The notes under the pieces were generated by a model, which did no database searches, was not told where the DNA came from, and was given only the letters and a program-made list of their open reading frames with translations. Both the position numbers and the translations under genes were made by a program. 64,000 nt of DNA from Brevundimonas vesicularis. GTDB taxonomy: Bacteria > Pseudomonadota > Alphaproteobacteria > Caulobacterales > Caulobacteraceae. Shown here one piece after another: positions 1 to 8,166 of the stretch. The DNA lies in NCBI RefSeq assembly GCF_014204545.1, contig NZ_JACHLJ010000004.1, forward strand, positions 62,001-126,000, read 5' to 3'. Numbering within the stretch: position 1 is the stretch's first letter; every line of letters starts with the position of its first letter.

Positions 1-113
1 GGCATCAGGCGCGGTCCCTTGAACGGATCCGGCGGCCGCGCGCCGCGCCAGCCGCAAAAGACCATGACGGCGAGGGAGACGCCCAGCAGGATGAGGGTGG
101 TGGTCAGGCTCAT
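1..113 (-). CDS. Small membrane protein, N-terminal fragment
   Basis: The reverse strand reads from an ATG at 113 off the left edge. The visible 37 residues start MSLTTTLILLGVSLAVMVF, one hydrophobic segment, followed by a polar Arg/Pro-rich stretch (WRGARPPDPFKGP). That arrangement suggests a short single-span inner-membrane protein with a cytoplasmic tail. The frame stays open upstream as far as a TAA but offers no better start. It is divergent from podJ and may share its control region. I do not recognise a named family. The C-terminus is missing, so the function is unknown. Confidence 0.5.
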   Translation of the reverse strand, partial: MSLTTTLILLGVSLAVMVFCGWRGARPPDPFKGPRLM

Positions 114-261
114 GCGCCGCAGGTGGCGAAAGCCGCGGCGCTTGGCAAGCGAACCCTTGCTGGGAGGTTAATCTTCATGCCGCGTTAACCGAGATGATAC
201 ACAAATCCGGCTGTCTGGCGCGATGTCCACAGGATTGGGATATCGCTGCTAGATATTGCGG

Positions 262-328
262 TTAACCATCAGTTTACACCCTCGATATTGACGGTATAGC
301 CTTCGTCGCATGGGCTGGGAGACGAATC
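262..328 (+). promoter_or_regulatory. Candidate CtrA box (262-276) and GANTC site (324-328) before podJ
   Basis: Bases 262-276 read TTAACCATCAGTTTA. This is TTAA-N7-TTTA, one base from the CtrA consensus TTAA-N7-TTAA, and it contains the TTAACCAT half-site. A GAATC (CcrM/GcrA-type GANTC) lies at 324-328, just before the GTG start. In Caulobacter podJ is cell-cycle regulated, so both sites make sense here. Whether they are bound is inference. Confidence 0.45.
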
Positions 329-329
329 A

Positions 330-3206
330 GTGAGCGCTGCAGCGCCGTGGAGCGTTAAGGGAATCGATCCCAAAGCACGCGAGGTCGCCAAGGATCTGGC
401 GCGCCGGTCCGGCATGACGCTGGGCGAATGGCTTAACTCCATGATCATGGAAGACGAGGAGGAGGGCTACGCCACCCTGCCGCGTCGCTCACAGGCCGCC
501 GAATACGAACGCCGCAACCGCAGCCGTCGTCTGGACGACGCCTATGAGGTCGAAGACAACCAGCAGCGGATCAGCGCCTCCATCGATGTGATCGCCGCGC
601 GGCTGGAAGCCGCCGAACGTCGCTCAACCGTCGCCATCCAGGGCGTAGATCAGGCCGTCGCGGGGCTGATGCGTCGGCTGGATGGCCAGGAGGTTGAGGC
701 CCAGGGCGCCGCCCGCCGCATCGACGATATCGCCGAGGAACTGCGCGAAGGGCATCGCCGCCTGCGCGCCTTCGAACGCGACACCGGCCCGTCGACCCAG
801 GAAGCCTTCGGCAAGATCGAGACCTCCTTGGGCGCGCTGACCGGGCGCCTGTATGACATCGAGGAACGCCAGCGTCTGGGCGTCAGCGATCTGCGCGAGC
901 GGATGGAGGCGGTCGAGAAGGCCGCCGGCCCCGGCGTCGGTACGGAAATGCTGGCCCAGGTCAGCGCGCGTCTGGACGAGGCCCAGAACCGCACGACCGA
1001 AGCCCTGAAGACGCTGGAACGCTCGTTCGCCGCGCTGGACCAGCGGATGCGGACGGCCGAAAGCCGCGTCGAGCCGGAAGGCGCGCGCGACCTGGCCCGT
1101 TTCGAGAAGCTGGCCGAAAGCCTTTCGCGTCAGATCGACAACAACCGCGTCGAGATGATGCAGCGTCTGGACGCCGCCGAAACCGGCGCCCGCATCGATC
1201 GTATCGAACGCGCCGTCCAGGCTGTCGGCGATCAGTTGAAGGCGTCCGAAGAGAAGGGCGCCATCGGCCTTGAGGCCATGGGCCGCGAGGTCTTGCGCAT
1301 CGCCCGCAACCTGAATGCGCGGGTCAAGAAGGTCGAGACGGACAACGACGGTCGCACCGACGCCGTCGCCCGCGCCGCCGCCGACGTCGTCAGCCAGACC
1401 ATCGAAACCGAGGTCGCCCGCCGCGCCGCGCGTCTGGACCAGGAGTTCGCCCGCCACGTCGACCGGGTCGACCAACGCCTGACCGCCAGCGACGATCGCC
1501 ACGCCATTGCCCTGGAGAAGCTGGGTGGCGAGATCACCCGCATCTCGGATCAGCTCAGCGACCGCATCGCTCAGTCCGAGCGCCGCTCGCAGCAGGCGCT
1601 GGAAGACATCGGCCGACGTCTGTCGGAAAGCTCGGACAAGATCGAGCAGCGCTACGACCGCGCGTCCGGCGAACTGGCCGAGCGGATGCGTCTGAGCGAG
1701 GAACGCACCGCCCGTCTGCTGGCCGAGGCCCGCGAAAGCATCGACGCCCGCGCGCCGACGCCGATCCGTGACAAGCCGCTGGACAGTGAGCCCGCGTGGA
1801 CCCCGGCGCGACAGGTGCTGGAACGCGCCGCCTCGGCGACAATACAGGCGCCGATCCAGTCCGCATCCGTCGAAGGCGACTGGCGCGCCGCCGCCTTCCC
1901 CGATGAGACATTCACCGACCAGGACGCCTGGTCGAGCGATCCGGTGACGCCTGAAGTCGCGACCGCTGCGCCCTTCCCCTCGTCGCCCGTCGTCCACACC
2001 GAGGCCGAGCCCGTCGAAGCGCTGGCCGACGACATGCCGATGCGTCAGGTCGATCCCGACGGCGTCGAACCCATCATCCAGCCCTTTAGCGGTTTCGGCG
2101 GCGCCGACGTCGAGGATGCGCTGGAGGCGACGTCGCCGGGCTTCTCGACCGCACCGGCCGAAAAGCGTGACGCAACCGTCCTGGATGCGGACGACGACGA
2201 TTTCGGCGGCGAGACCGAGTTCGTGGATCCGCGCCGGCTGCGTTCCAGCATGGAAGCCGCCGCCGCCGCCGGCCGCGCCGCCTCGACCCGCAGCACCATC
2301 GATGCCGCCCGTGCTGCGATCACCGCGCCGGCCGAGCCGGAACCTGCGCCCCGGTCGGGCTTCGGCCCGAAGCGCGGCGGCAAGTCCAAGCTGCAGGAAC
2401 GGCTGGACCGGCAGGCGTCCAAGGACGGATCGACGGTCAAGAAAACCTTCCTGGCTTCGGTCACGGCGGTCGCCCTGACCGGGGGCGTCTATGGCTATCT
2501 GTCTCTGACCGACGGCGGTTCGCCGGACTTCGAGATGCCCGGCTTCGGCGGCGGCTCGACGACAAACGGCGCCGTGCCTCTGGCTGCGTCGGCGGTGACG
2601 CCGACCGGCCGGAAGGCGACCTTCGACATCGGCGGCCCTGGCGCTGCCGACTATGAGACGGCGATCGGCAAGCTGGAGGCCGGCGACAACTCAGGCCTCG
2701 ACGGCATGAAGCGCGCCGCCAACCTGGGTTACGCCCCCGCCCAGACCTATCTGGGTCAGCTGTATCTGGACGGCGCCAATGGCGTGCAGGCCGATCCGGC
2801 CCAAAGCCGTCAGTGGGGCCGTCGCGCGGCCGAGGGCGGCGATCCGCGCGGGATGCATCTGTATGGGATGCAGCTCTATGAAGGCGACGGCGGCGCGACC
2901 AATCAGGCCGAGGCCCTGACCTGGCTGCTGAACGCGGCCGAGCGCGGCCTGCCGGACAGTCAGTACAATGTCGCGCGCATCTACGAGACCGGCGCCGACG
3001 GCGTGGCCAAGAATCCGACCGAAGCGCTGAAATGGTACATGATCGCCGCGCGCGGCGGGGATGCGGAGGCCCAGGCCGCCGTGACGCGCCTGCGCCCGAC
3101 GGCCAGCGCCACCGCCCAGCGCGCGGCCCGCACCGCCGCCGACGCCTTCGTGGCCCAGTCGCAGGGGCAGTCGCAGACCCAAGCCCAAACGCAGGCCACG
3201 GGCTAG
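330..3206 (+). CDS. podJ: PodJ-type polar localisation factor
   Basis: A 958-residue protein of PodJ type, the pole-organising factor that recruits stalked-cell and flagellar-pole machinery in Caulobacterales. The N-terminus (VKGIDPKAREVAKDLARRSG, then LGEWLN) is the characteristic start of this family. Residues of roughly 70-480 are long heptad-rich, charged coiled coil. About 480-690 is acidic and Pro/Ala-rich, presumably disordered. A single transmembrane segment lies near 705-725 (FLASVTAVALTGGVYGYLSL). The periplasmic part (~760-920) carries Sel1-type repeats (AQTYLGQLYLDGANGV, GMHLYGMQLYEGDGG, SQYNVARIYETGADGV). The C-terminal tail is Gln/Thr-rich; I cannot see a peptidoglycan-binding domain. 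The length is close to Caulobacter PodJ. The GTG start at 330 follows GGGAG. Confidence 0.88.
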   Translation: MSAAAPWSVKGIDPKAREVAKDLARRSGMTLGEWLNSMIMEDEEEGYATLPRRSQAAEYERRNRSRRLDDAYEVEDNQQRISASIDVIAARLEAAERRSTVAIQGVDQAVAGLMRRLDGQEVEAQGAARRIDDIAEELREGHRRLRAFERDTGPSTQEAFGKIETSLGALTGRLYDIEERQRLGVSDLRERMEAVEKAAGPGVGTEMLAQVSARLDEAQNRTTEALKTLERSFAALDQRMRTAESRVEPEGARDLARFEKLAESLSRQIDNNRVEMMQRLDAAETGARIDRIERAVQAVGDQLKASEEKGAIGLEAMGREVLRIARNLNARVKKVETDNDGRTDAVARAAADVVSQTIETEVARRAARLDQEFARHVDRVDQRLTASDDRHAIALEKLGGEITRISDQLSDRIAQSERRSQQALEDIGRRLSESSDKIEQRYDRASGELAERMRLSEERTARLLAEARESIDARAPTPIRDKPLDSEPAWTPARQVLERAASATIQAPIQSASVEGDWRAAAFPDETFTDQDAWSSDPVTPEVATAAPFPSSPVVHTEAEPVEALADDMPMRQVDPDGVEPIIQPFSGFGGADVEDALEATSPGFSTAPAEKRDATVLDADDDDFGGETEFVDPRRLRSSMEAAAAAGRAASTRSTIDAARAAITAPAEPEPAPRSGFGPKRGGKSKLQERLDRQASKDGSTVKKTFLASVTAVALTGGVYGYLSLTDGGSPDFEMPGFGGGSTTNGAVPLAASAVTPTGRKATFDIGGPGAADYETAIGKLEAGDNSGLDGMKRAANLGYAPAQTYLGQLYLDGANGVQADPAQSRQWGRRAAEGGDPRGMHLYGMQLYEGDGGATNQAEALTWLLNAAERGLPDSQYNVARIYETGADGVAKNPTEALKWYMIAARGGDAEAQAAVTRLRPTASATAQRAARTAADAFVAQSQGQSQTQAQTQATG

Positions 3207-3303
3207 ATTCCCAGGCGCCGGGCGGCTATCGGTCGCCCGGTCGTCCCCGACCTCGCCCGCCTGACGGCGATTCTTGTGTCCGCTCCAGCCGAAGGCGCGT
3301 CCT

Positions 3304-4227
3304 TTGGACATCTATCTGCCGATCGCCGAGGTTTCGGTGAACTGGCCGACCCTGGTGATCCTGGGGGCGGTGGTTGGATTCGTGTCCGGCCTGTTCGGCA
3401 TCGGCGGCGGCTTCCTGATGGCCCCGATCCTGGTCTTCCTGGGCATTCCCCCGACCGTCGCCGTCGCCAGCCAGGCCAGCCATGTCGTGGCCTCCTCGAC
3501 GTCGGGCGTCATCCGCTACGCCGGGGCGGGTTCGGTCGATTTCAAGATGGGGTCAGTGATGGCGGCTGGCGGCGCGGCCGGCGCCCTGGCGGGGGTCGAG
3601 CTATTTCGCTACCTGCGTCTGCTGGGCCAGGCCGATCTGGTCGTGGCCCTGTCCTATCTCGTCTTCCTGGGCGCCATCGGCATTCTGATGCTGAACGAGA
3701 GCCTGACCGAGATCCTGCGCCGCCGCCGGGGGCTGCCCGCGCCGCACAAGCAGCGTCGGCGGCCGATGTGGCTGTATGGTCTGCCGCTGAAGATGAAGTT
3801 CCCCAAGTCGGGCCTCTATATCAGCGCCTTGCCGCCGTTCGGCCTGGGCGTCTTCGCCGGCGTCCTGTCGGCCATCATGGGGGTGGGCGGCGGCTTCATC
3901 CTGGTGCCGGCCATGCTCTACATCCTGCGCATGCGCGCGGGCGCGGTGGTGGGCACCAGCCTGTTCCAGATCATCATCACCACCGCCATCACCACCATAC
4001 TCCAGGCCGGGCGTAACCAGACGGTCGACATCGTCCTGTCCACCATCCTGCTGCTCGGCGGCGTCGTCGGCGCCCAGATCGGCGCGCGCTTCGCCGGGCG
4101 GTTCCGCGCCGAGGAGCTGCGGGCGGCGCTAGGCCTGATCGTGCTGCTGGTTGGGATCCAGATGGGGCTGGATCTGTTCGTGCGGCCCAACGACATCTTC
4201 ATGATCGCGCCGGGGATCGCCGACTGA
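3304..4227 (+). CDS. TauE/SafE-family sulfite/organosulfonate exporter
   Basis: Polytopic inner-membrane permease of the TauE/SafE (DUF81) family, whose members are thought to export sulfite or small sulfonates. It has two related halves, each with the glycine-rich signature (FGIGGGFLMAPIL near residue 30; MGVGGGFILVPAML near residue 190), plus about eight hydrophobic segments. I chose the TTG at 3304 (MDIYLPIAEV) because GAAGG lies seven bases upstream; the frame is also open from a TTG at 3274. Its stop overlaps the next start by one base (TGATG), so the two are translationally coupled. The substrate is inferred from the family only. Confidence 0.8.
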   Translation: MDIYLPIAEVSVNWPTLVILGAVVGFVSGLFGIGGGFLMAPILVFLGIPPTVAVASQASHVVASSTSGVIRYAGAGSVDFKMGSVMAAGGAAGALAGVELFRYLRLLGQADLVVALSYLVFLGAIGILMLNESLTEILRRRRGLPAPHKQRRRPMWLYGLPLKMKFPKSGLYISALPPFGLGVFAGVLSAIMGVGGGFILVPAMLYILRMRAGAVVGTSLFQIIITTAITTILQAGRNQTVDIVLSTILLLGGVVGAQIGARFAGRFRAEELRAALGLIVLLVGIQMGLDLFVRPNDIFMIAPGIAD

Positions 4228-5036
4228 TGCAGGCGCTTCCTCCCCCTCCGCCCCCCGTCGCGGCCCCGCCGCTCGATCGGTCCGAAGCGACGACCGGCGA
4301 CCTGCGCGTCGCCGCCGCCCTGACCGACGCCCAGGTCCGGGTCGACAGCAGTTTCCGCGGCGCGTCCATCGTCCTGTATGGCGCGGTTTTCAATCCGACG
4401 CCTGAACCGGCGGATGTGGTGGTCGTGGTGCGGGGGCCGGACGCGCCGATCCGCCTGGTCAAGAAGACGCGCACGTCGGGTGTCTGGCTGAACAGCCGGC
4501 CCGTGCTGTTCGAGGGCGCGCCCGGCTTCTACATGACCGCCTCGACGCGCCCGCTCAGCGACATCGCGGACTTCGGCCAGCTGCGCCGCCTGGGCGTCGG
4601 CGTCGATCACCTGCGCATCGATGCGCCCGAGGAAAGCCGCACCGTCACCCGCTATGGCGTGCGCGATGTGGTCGTCAGCCGTCTGGGCGACGACTACCTG
4701 GACTGGCGCCGCGCAGTGATCCGGCTGAAGGAGGCGGCCGCCCTCTACGATACCGATTCCGAGGGCGTCGAGTTCGTCGACCGGGGCCTGTTCCGCGCCG
4801 AGGTCAAACTGCCGACCGTGGCGCCCACCGGCAAATACTACGCCGAGGTCTGGCTGTTTCAGGACGGCGAGCCGCAGTCGGTGTCGAACCTGACGCTGAC
4901 GGTCGAGAAGGTCGGGCTGGAGCGCGACATCTATGAGTTCGCCCACCGTCGGCCGTGGCTGTACGGCGTGCTGTGCGTCGTGCTGGCCGCCCTGACCGGC
5001 TATGGCGCCTCGCGCATCTTCAGCCGGCGGAGCTGA
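4227..5036 (+). CDS. TIGR02186-family membrane-anchored protein
   Basis: A 269-residue protein of the alphaproteobacterial TIGR02186 (Alph_Pro_TM) family, which recurs next to TauE/SafE transporters. A proline-rich N-terminus is followed by a predicted beta-rich extracytoplasmic region, then one C-terminal transmembrane helix (WLYGVLCVVLAALTGYGA, about 245-265) and a short basic tail (SRIFSRRS). There is no obvious cleavable signal peptide. Translational coupling to the exporter suggests an accessory or periplasmic partner. The role is not established. The 3' end overlaps the convergent gluQ by 17 bases. Confidence 0.8.
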   Translation: MQALPPPPPPVAAPPLDRSEATTGDLRVAAALTDAQVRVDSSFRGASIVLYGAVFNPTPEPADVVVVVRGPDAPIRLVKKTRTSGVWLNSRPVLFEGAPGFYMTASTRPLSDIADFGQLRRLGVGVDHLRIDAPEESRTVTRYGVRDVVVSRLGDDYLDWRRAVIRLKEAAALYDTDSEGVEFVDRGLFRAEVKLPTVAPTGKYYAEVWLFQDGEPQSVSNLTLTVEKVGLERDIYEFAHRRPWLYGVLCVVLAALTGYGASRIFSRRS

Positions 5037-5880
5037 AGCCCAGCTCGGTGCGCAGGGCGTCGGCCGTCAATCCGCCGGCCCTCAGCTCGGCGAGGGTGAT
5101 CGAGCGATCGCGCTTGGCGTAGCGCCGCCCGTCCGCCCCTGTTAGCAAGGCATGGTGACGATAGGTCGGCGCCGGCCACCCTATCAGGGTCTGGATCAGC
5201 CGCTGCACGTGCGTGGCTTCGAACAGGTCCTGGCCCCGGATCACATGGGTGATCCCCTGCAAGGCGTCGTCATGGGTCACGGCCAGATGATAGGCGACGC
5301 CCGTATCCTTGCGCGCCAGGACCACATCGCCTGCCGCCTCGGGATCGACGGCGATGACGCCGGTTTCGTCGTTCGGACCCTCGCCCTCTTCGACGAAACT
5401 CAGGTCGTTCCAGGTCGCCTCGCCCAAGGCCTCCCGCGCCCGATCCAGCGACAGCCGCCAGGCGAACGGCGCGCCCGAGGCCAGCAGTCGCGCCTCCTCG
5501 TCTGCTGCGTGCGGACCGGGCCTCGCCGCCTCCATCGCCCCATGCGGCGCCTCACTGATTGCGCTCAGGATCTCTTTGCGTGTGCGGAAACACCGATAGA
5601 GCAGGCCGCGCGCACTCAGGTTTTCGATCGCGGCGGCGTAGTCGCTCAGATGATCAGACTGGCGACGGACCGGCGCTTCCCAATCCAGACCTAGCCAGGC
5701 CAGGTCCTCCAGAATGCCCGCCTCATATTCCGGCCGGCATCGCGTCGGATCGATATCCTCGATGCGCAGCACGAAGCGCCCGCCCGCCGCCTTCGCCGCC
5801 GCCCAGGCGGTCAGCGCCGAAAAGGCATGGCCCTTGTGCAGGCGGCCGGTAGGCGATGGGGCGAAGCGGGTCGTGAACAT
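5020..5880 (-). CDS. gluQ: Glutamyl-Q tRNA(Asp) synthetase
   Basis: GluQRS activates glutamate and attaches it to the queuosine base of tRNA(Asp) in the cytoplasm. This 286-residue protein has the class I catalytic core of GluRS but lacks the anticodon-binding half, as expected. It starts FTTRFAPSPTGRLHKGHA, containing the HIGH-type motif GHA. A KMSKS-like element (YAKRDRSITL) lies near residue 255. E. coli GluQ binds zinc through a C-x-C plus a distal Tyr/Cys; here only one Cys is visible at that place (LLYRCFRTRK), so this copy probably lacks the zinc. A queG gene for the last step of queuosine synthesis lies at 43746. Confidence 0.9.
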   Translation of the reverse strand: MFTTRFAPSPTGRLHKGHAFSALTAWAAAKAAGGRFVLRIEDIDPTRCRPEYEAGILEDLAWLGLDWEAPVRRQSDHLSDYAAAIENLSARGLLYRCFRTRKEILSAISEAPHGAMEAARPGPHAADEEARLLASGAPFAWRLSLDRAREALGEATWNDLSFVEEGEGPNDETGVIAVDPEAAGDVVLARKDTGVAYHLAVTHDDALQGITHVIRGQDLFEATHVQRLIQTLIGWPAPTYRHHALLTGADGRRYAKRDRSITLAELRAGGLTADALRTELGFSSAG

Positions 5881-5961
5881 CCCGACGCTCCTTAGCGGTT
5901 TGCGGCCCTCAACGGCGCCCCCGCTCTTTCCGACAGGCGCGACGGGCCGTAAGCATGGCGA

Positions 5962-6612
5962 ATGCCGTTCGCACCCACGCCTGATGACATCGCCGCCGCG
6001 CGTCGCGCGCTGGTCGCCGCCGATCCGGCGCTCGTGCGCGTGGACGCCCAGACGCCGCCGCTGGAATGGCGGTTGAGAGTGGGCGGGTTCGAAGGTTTGT
6101 TCCGCATGATCGTGGAGCAGCAGGTTTCGGTGGCCTCGGCCGCTTCGGTCTGGGCGCGGCTGCGCGAAGGCATGGGCGGCATCACGCCCGAGCTATTGCT
6201 GGCGCACGATCTGGATCAACTGCGCGGCATGGGCCTGTCGCGACAGAAGGCGACCTATGGTCAGGGGATCGCGCGGGCGCAGATCGCGGGCGAGATCGAT
6301 CTGGAGCATCTGGCCAACCTGGATGACGAGGCGGCGATCGCGTCACTGACAGCGCTGAAGGGCGTGGGCCTGTGGACGGCCGAAGCCTATCTGATGATGT
6401 GCGAGGGGCGGCTGGATGTCTTTCCCGGCGGCGACGTGGCCTTGCAGGAGGCGATCCGTTGGGCGGACGGCGCAGAGGTACGGCCCGATCAAAAGGGCGC
6501 CTATGCCCGCGCTGAGATTTGGCGGCCCTATCGTGCGGTCGCCACGCACCTGCTGTGGGCATGGTACACGGGCGTGAAGCGTGGCGAGATCGCGCTGGAT
6601 GCGCCGGCATGA
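5962..6612 (+). CDS. DNA-3-methyladenine glycosylase II family (AlkA-like)
   Basis: Base-excision repair glycosylase of the HhH-GPD superfamily, removing alkylated purines. The 216-residue protein is a compact AlkA type without the long N-terminal domain of E. coli AlkA. The helix-hairpin-helix is LKGVGLWTAEAYLMMC near residues 130-145. The catalytic Asp is in VFPGGDVALQ, around residue 158. The upstream MIVEQQVSV motif is typical of the family. The ATG at 5962 is used. The stop overlaps the next gene by ATGA. Substrate range cannot be read from the sequence. Confidence 0.85.
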   Translation: MPFAPTPDDIAAARRALVAADPALVRVDAQTPPLEWRLRVGGFEGLFRMIVEQQVSVASAASVWARLREGMGGITPELLLAHDLDQLRGMGLSRQKATYGQGIARAQIAGEIDLEHLANLDDEAAIASLTALKGVGLWTAEAYLMMCEGRLDVFPGGDVALQEAIRWADGAEVRPDQKGAYARAEIWRPYRAVATHLLWAWYTGVKRGEIALDAPA

Positions 6613-7268
6613 CCCCGCTCGATCCCGCTCTGACCGAACCGCTGCGCAATCCGCAGACCGTGCTGACCGCGCTGGATTTCGCCGGCGTGGCGGTCTTCGC
6701 CGCCACCGGCGCCCTGGCCGCCGCGCGCGAGAAGCACGATGTCGTCACCTTCGCCTTCTTCGGCGCCATCACCGGCGTGGGCGGCGGGACGCTGCGTGAC
6801 CTGCTGCTGGGCCTGCCGGTCTTCTGGGTGCAGGACTGGCGCTATCTGGCGGTCTGTCTGTTCGCATCGACGGCCTTATGGCTGGTGGGGCAGCGCGACT
6901 GGCGGTTCCGCGCCTTGCTGTGGCTGGATGCCGTGGGTCTCGCGGCCTATGGTGTGATGGGGGCGGCCAAGGCCGAGGCGGCCGGGGCGCCGGCCCTGAT
7001 CTGCGTCGTCATGGGCACGCTGACGGCCTGTTTCGGCGGGGTGGTGCGCGACACTCTGGCGGGTCAGCCGTCGATCCTGCTTCGGCGAGAGATCAACGTC
7101 ACGGCCGCGATCCTGGCGGCGACGGTCTATATGGTGCTGAGGGCGCCGGGCGTCGGCGTCTGGCCCGCCGCCATCGTCGCGGCGCTGTCGGGTTTCCTGC
7201 TGCGCGCGGCCGCCTTGCGCTGGGGCTGGACCCTGCCGGGGTTCCCGACCCATGCGCGCCGGGTCTGA
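6609..7268 (+). CDS. Trimeric intracellular cation channel family protein (YadS/UPF0126 type)
   Basis: A 219-residue membrane protein with two copies of a three-helix repeat, the layout of prokaryotic TRIC-type channels. The glycine-rich kink motif occurs in each half (GAITGVGGGTLRDLLLG near residue 55; LTACFGGVVRDTLAG near 140). I chose the ATG at 6609 because it overlaps the preceding stop (ATGA) and gives the usual N-terminus; the frame is open further upstream inside the glycosylase gene. Ion specificity is not predictable. It ends 142 bases before the HNH gene. Confidence 0.85.
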   Translation: MTPLDPALTEPLRNPQTVLTALDFAGVAVFAATGALAAAREKHDVVTFAFFGAITGVGGGTLRDLLLGLPVFWVQDWRYLAVCLFASTALWLVGQRDWRFRALLWLDAVGLAAYGVMGAAKAEAAGAPALICVVMGTLTACFGGVVRDTLAGQPSILLRREINVTAAILAATVYMVLRAPGVGVWPAAIVAALSGFLLRAAALRWGWTLPGFPTHARRV

Positions 7269-7409
7269 GGCAGGACGTCACGAAAACGCTGCACACTGGT
7301 CATGGCGATGAGCGGGAATCAGGGGTAGGCTGATCTCACAAGACTAGGGAAGGAGACGTGTCCTCACCTCTGTCGCCTCAAAATCCCCCCGTCCGCGCGG
7401 GAGGGCCTG

Positions 7410-7970
7410 ATGCAGGTTCTCCATCGACCGCCCTCAGGTTTTCCCGCGTTGGTGTTGAACGCCGACTTCCGGCCGCTGTCCTACTATCCGCTGTCGCTGT
7501 GGCCGTGGGAGGAGGCGGTCAAGGCGGTCTATCAGGACCGCGTGGACGTGGTGTCCCTGTATGACAAGGTCGTCCGCTCGCCGTCGATGGAGATGCAGCT
7601 TCCCAGCGTGATTGCGCTGCGCAGCTATGTAGATCAGGACCGCAGCCCCGCCTTCACCCGCTTCAACGTCTTTCTGCGCGACGGCTTCGCTTGTCAGTAC
7701 TGCGGTCAGTCGGCTGAACTGACCTTCGACCACGTCATTCCCCGCTCGCAGGGCGGACGCACGACCTGGGACAATATCGTCGCGGCCTGCAGCCCCTGCA
7801 ATCTGGCCAAGGGCGGGCGAACGCCGCGCCAGGCGATGATGCCGGTCCGTCGCGAACCCTATCGCCCCAACGCCTGGCAGCTTCAGGACGCCGGCCGACG
7901 CTTCCCGCCGCACTATCTGCACCAGAGCTGGCTGGACTATCTCTATTGGGACATCGAGCTCGAACCCTAG
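7410..7970 (+). CDS. HNH endonuclease; host gene of the integrated element
   Basis: A 186-residue HNH-family protein. The zinc pair CQYCG (residue ~96) and SPCN (~131) frame the HNH core FDHVIPRSQGG...WDNIVAAC. It resembles the widespread chromosomal HNH proteins that are not linked to restriction. The ATG at 7410 follows GGGAGGGC. The last nine codons (YWDIELEP and stop) lie inside the left attachment repeat, and a second version of them with synonymous codons sits at 23658-23684. Before integration the gene would have converged on the vanZ-like gene, the two stop codons sharing CTAG. The protein product is unchanged by the insertion. Confidence 0.9.
   Translation: MQVLHRPPSGFPALVLNADFRPLSYYPLSLWPWEEAVKAVYQDRVDVVSLYDKVVRSPSMEMQLPSVIALRSYVDQDRSPAFTRFNVFLRDGFACQYCGQSAELTFDHVIPRSQGGRTTWDNIVAACSPCNLAKGGRTPRQAMMPVRREPYRPNAWQLQDAGRRFPPHYLHQSWLDYLYWDIELEP
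7944..7970 (+). repeat. Left attachment repeat (attL), within the HNH 3' end
   Basis: The first 17 bases are identical to 23658-23674. The next ten (CGAACCCTAG) differ from the right copy (GGAGCCCTAG) at two positions. Both differences are synonymous (Leu CTC/CTG, Glu GAA/GAG), so the reading frame still ends in IELEP. Confidence 0.88.
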
Positions 7971-8078
7971 GGTTTCCCGATGTTTCCCGTTGATGCCCAA
8001 GTGCCTGTTTTGATGGCGTAAACTGGGCAAAGGGCGATTGCCCGGGATGACCGCTTTATCCTCCGATTTGCTCCCAAG

Positions 8079-8166
8079 TGGTGACCATGTGGTCACCAAA
8101 ATGGGCGTTCAAAACCCGCTGTGGCGGGACGGAGGCGAAATGTCTGGTGACCATACGGTGACCACG
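8079..8166 (+). repeat. Two TGGTGACC modules at the left end
   Basis: Module 1, 8079-8098, is an inverted repeat: TGGTGACC, four bases, GGTCACCA. Module 2, 8145-8164, is TGGTGACC-ATAC-GGTGACCA and lies in the first codons of the integrase. The right end has a third module at 23552-23571. These are candidates for integrase arm sites or for an operator acting on the integrase gene. Confidence 0.65.

Noticed and set aside
225..235. DnaA box near podJ
   Set aside because: The sequence GATGTCCACAG differs from TTATNCACA at too many positions to claim.
624..1997. Long open frame antisense to podJ
   Set aside because: It is a high-GC shadow frame; podJ has coherent coiled-coil and Sel1 sequence on the other strand and a proper start.
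8038..8139. Extended integrase start at 8038
   Set aside because: The extra codons read through the TGGTGACC modules. The ATG at 8140 has a GGAGG site and gives the normal N-terminus.
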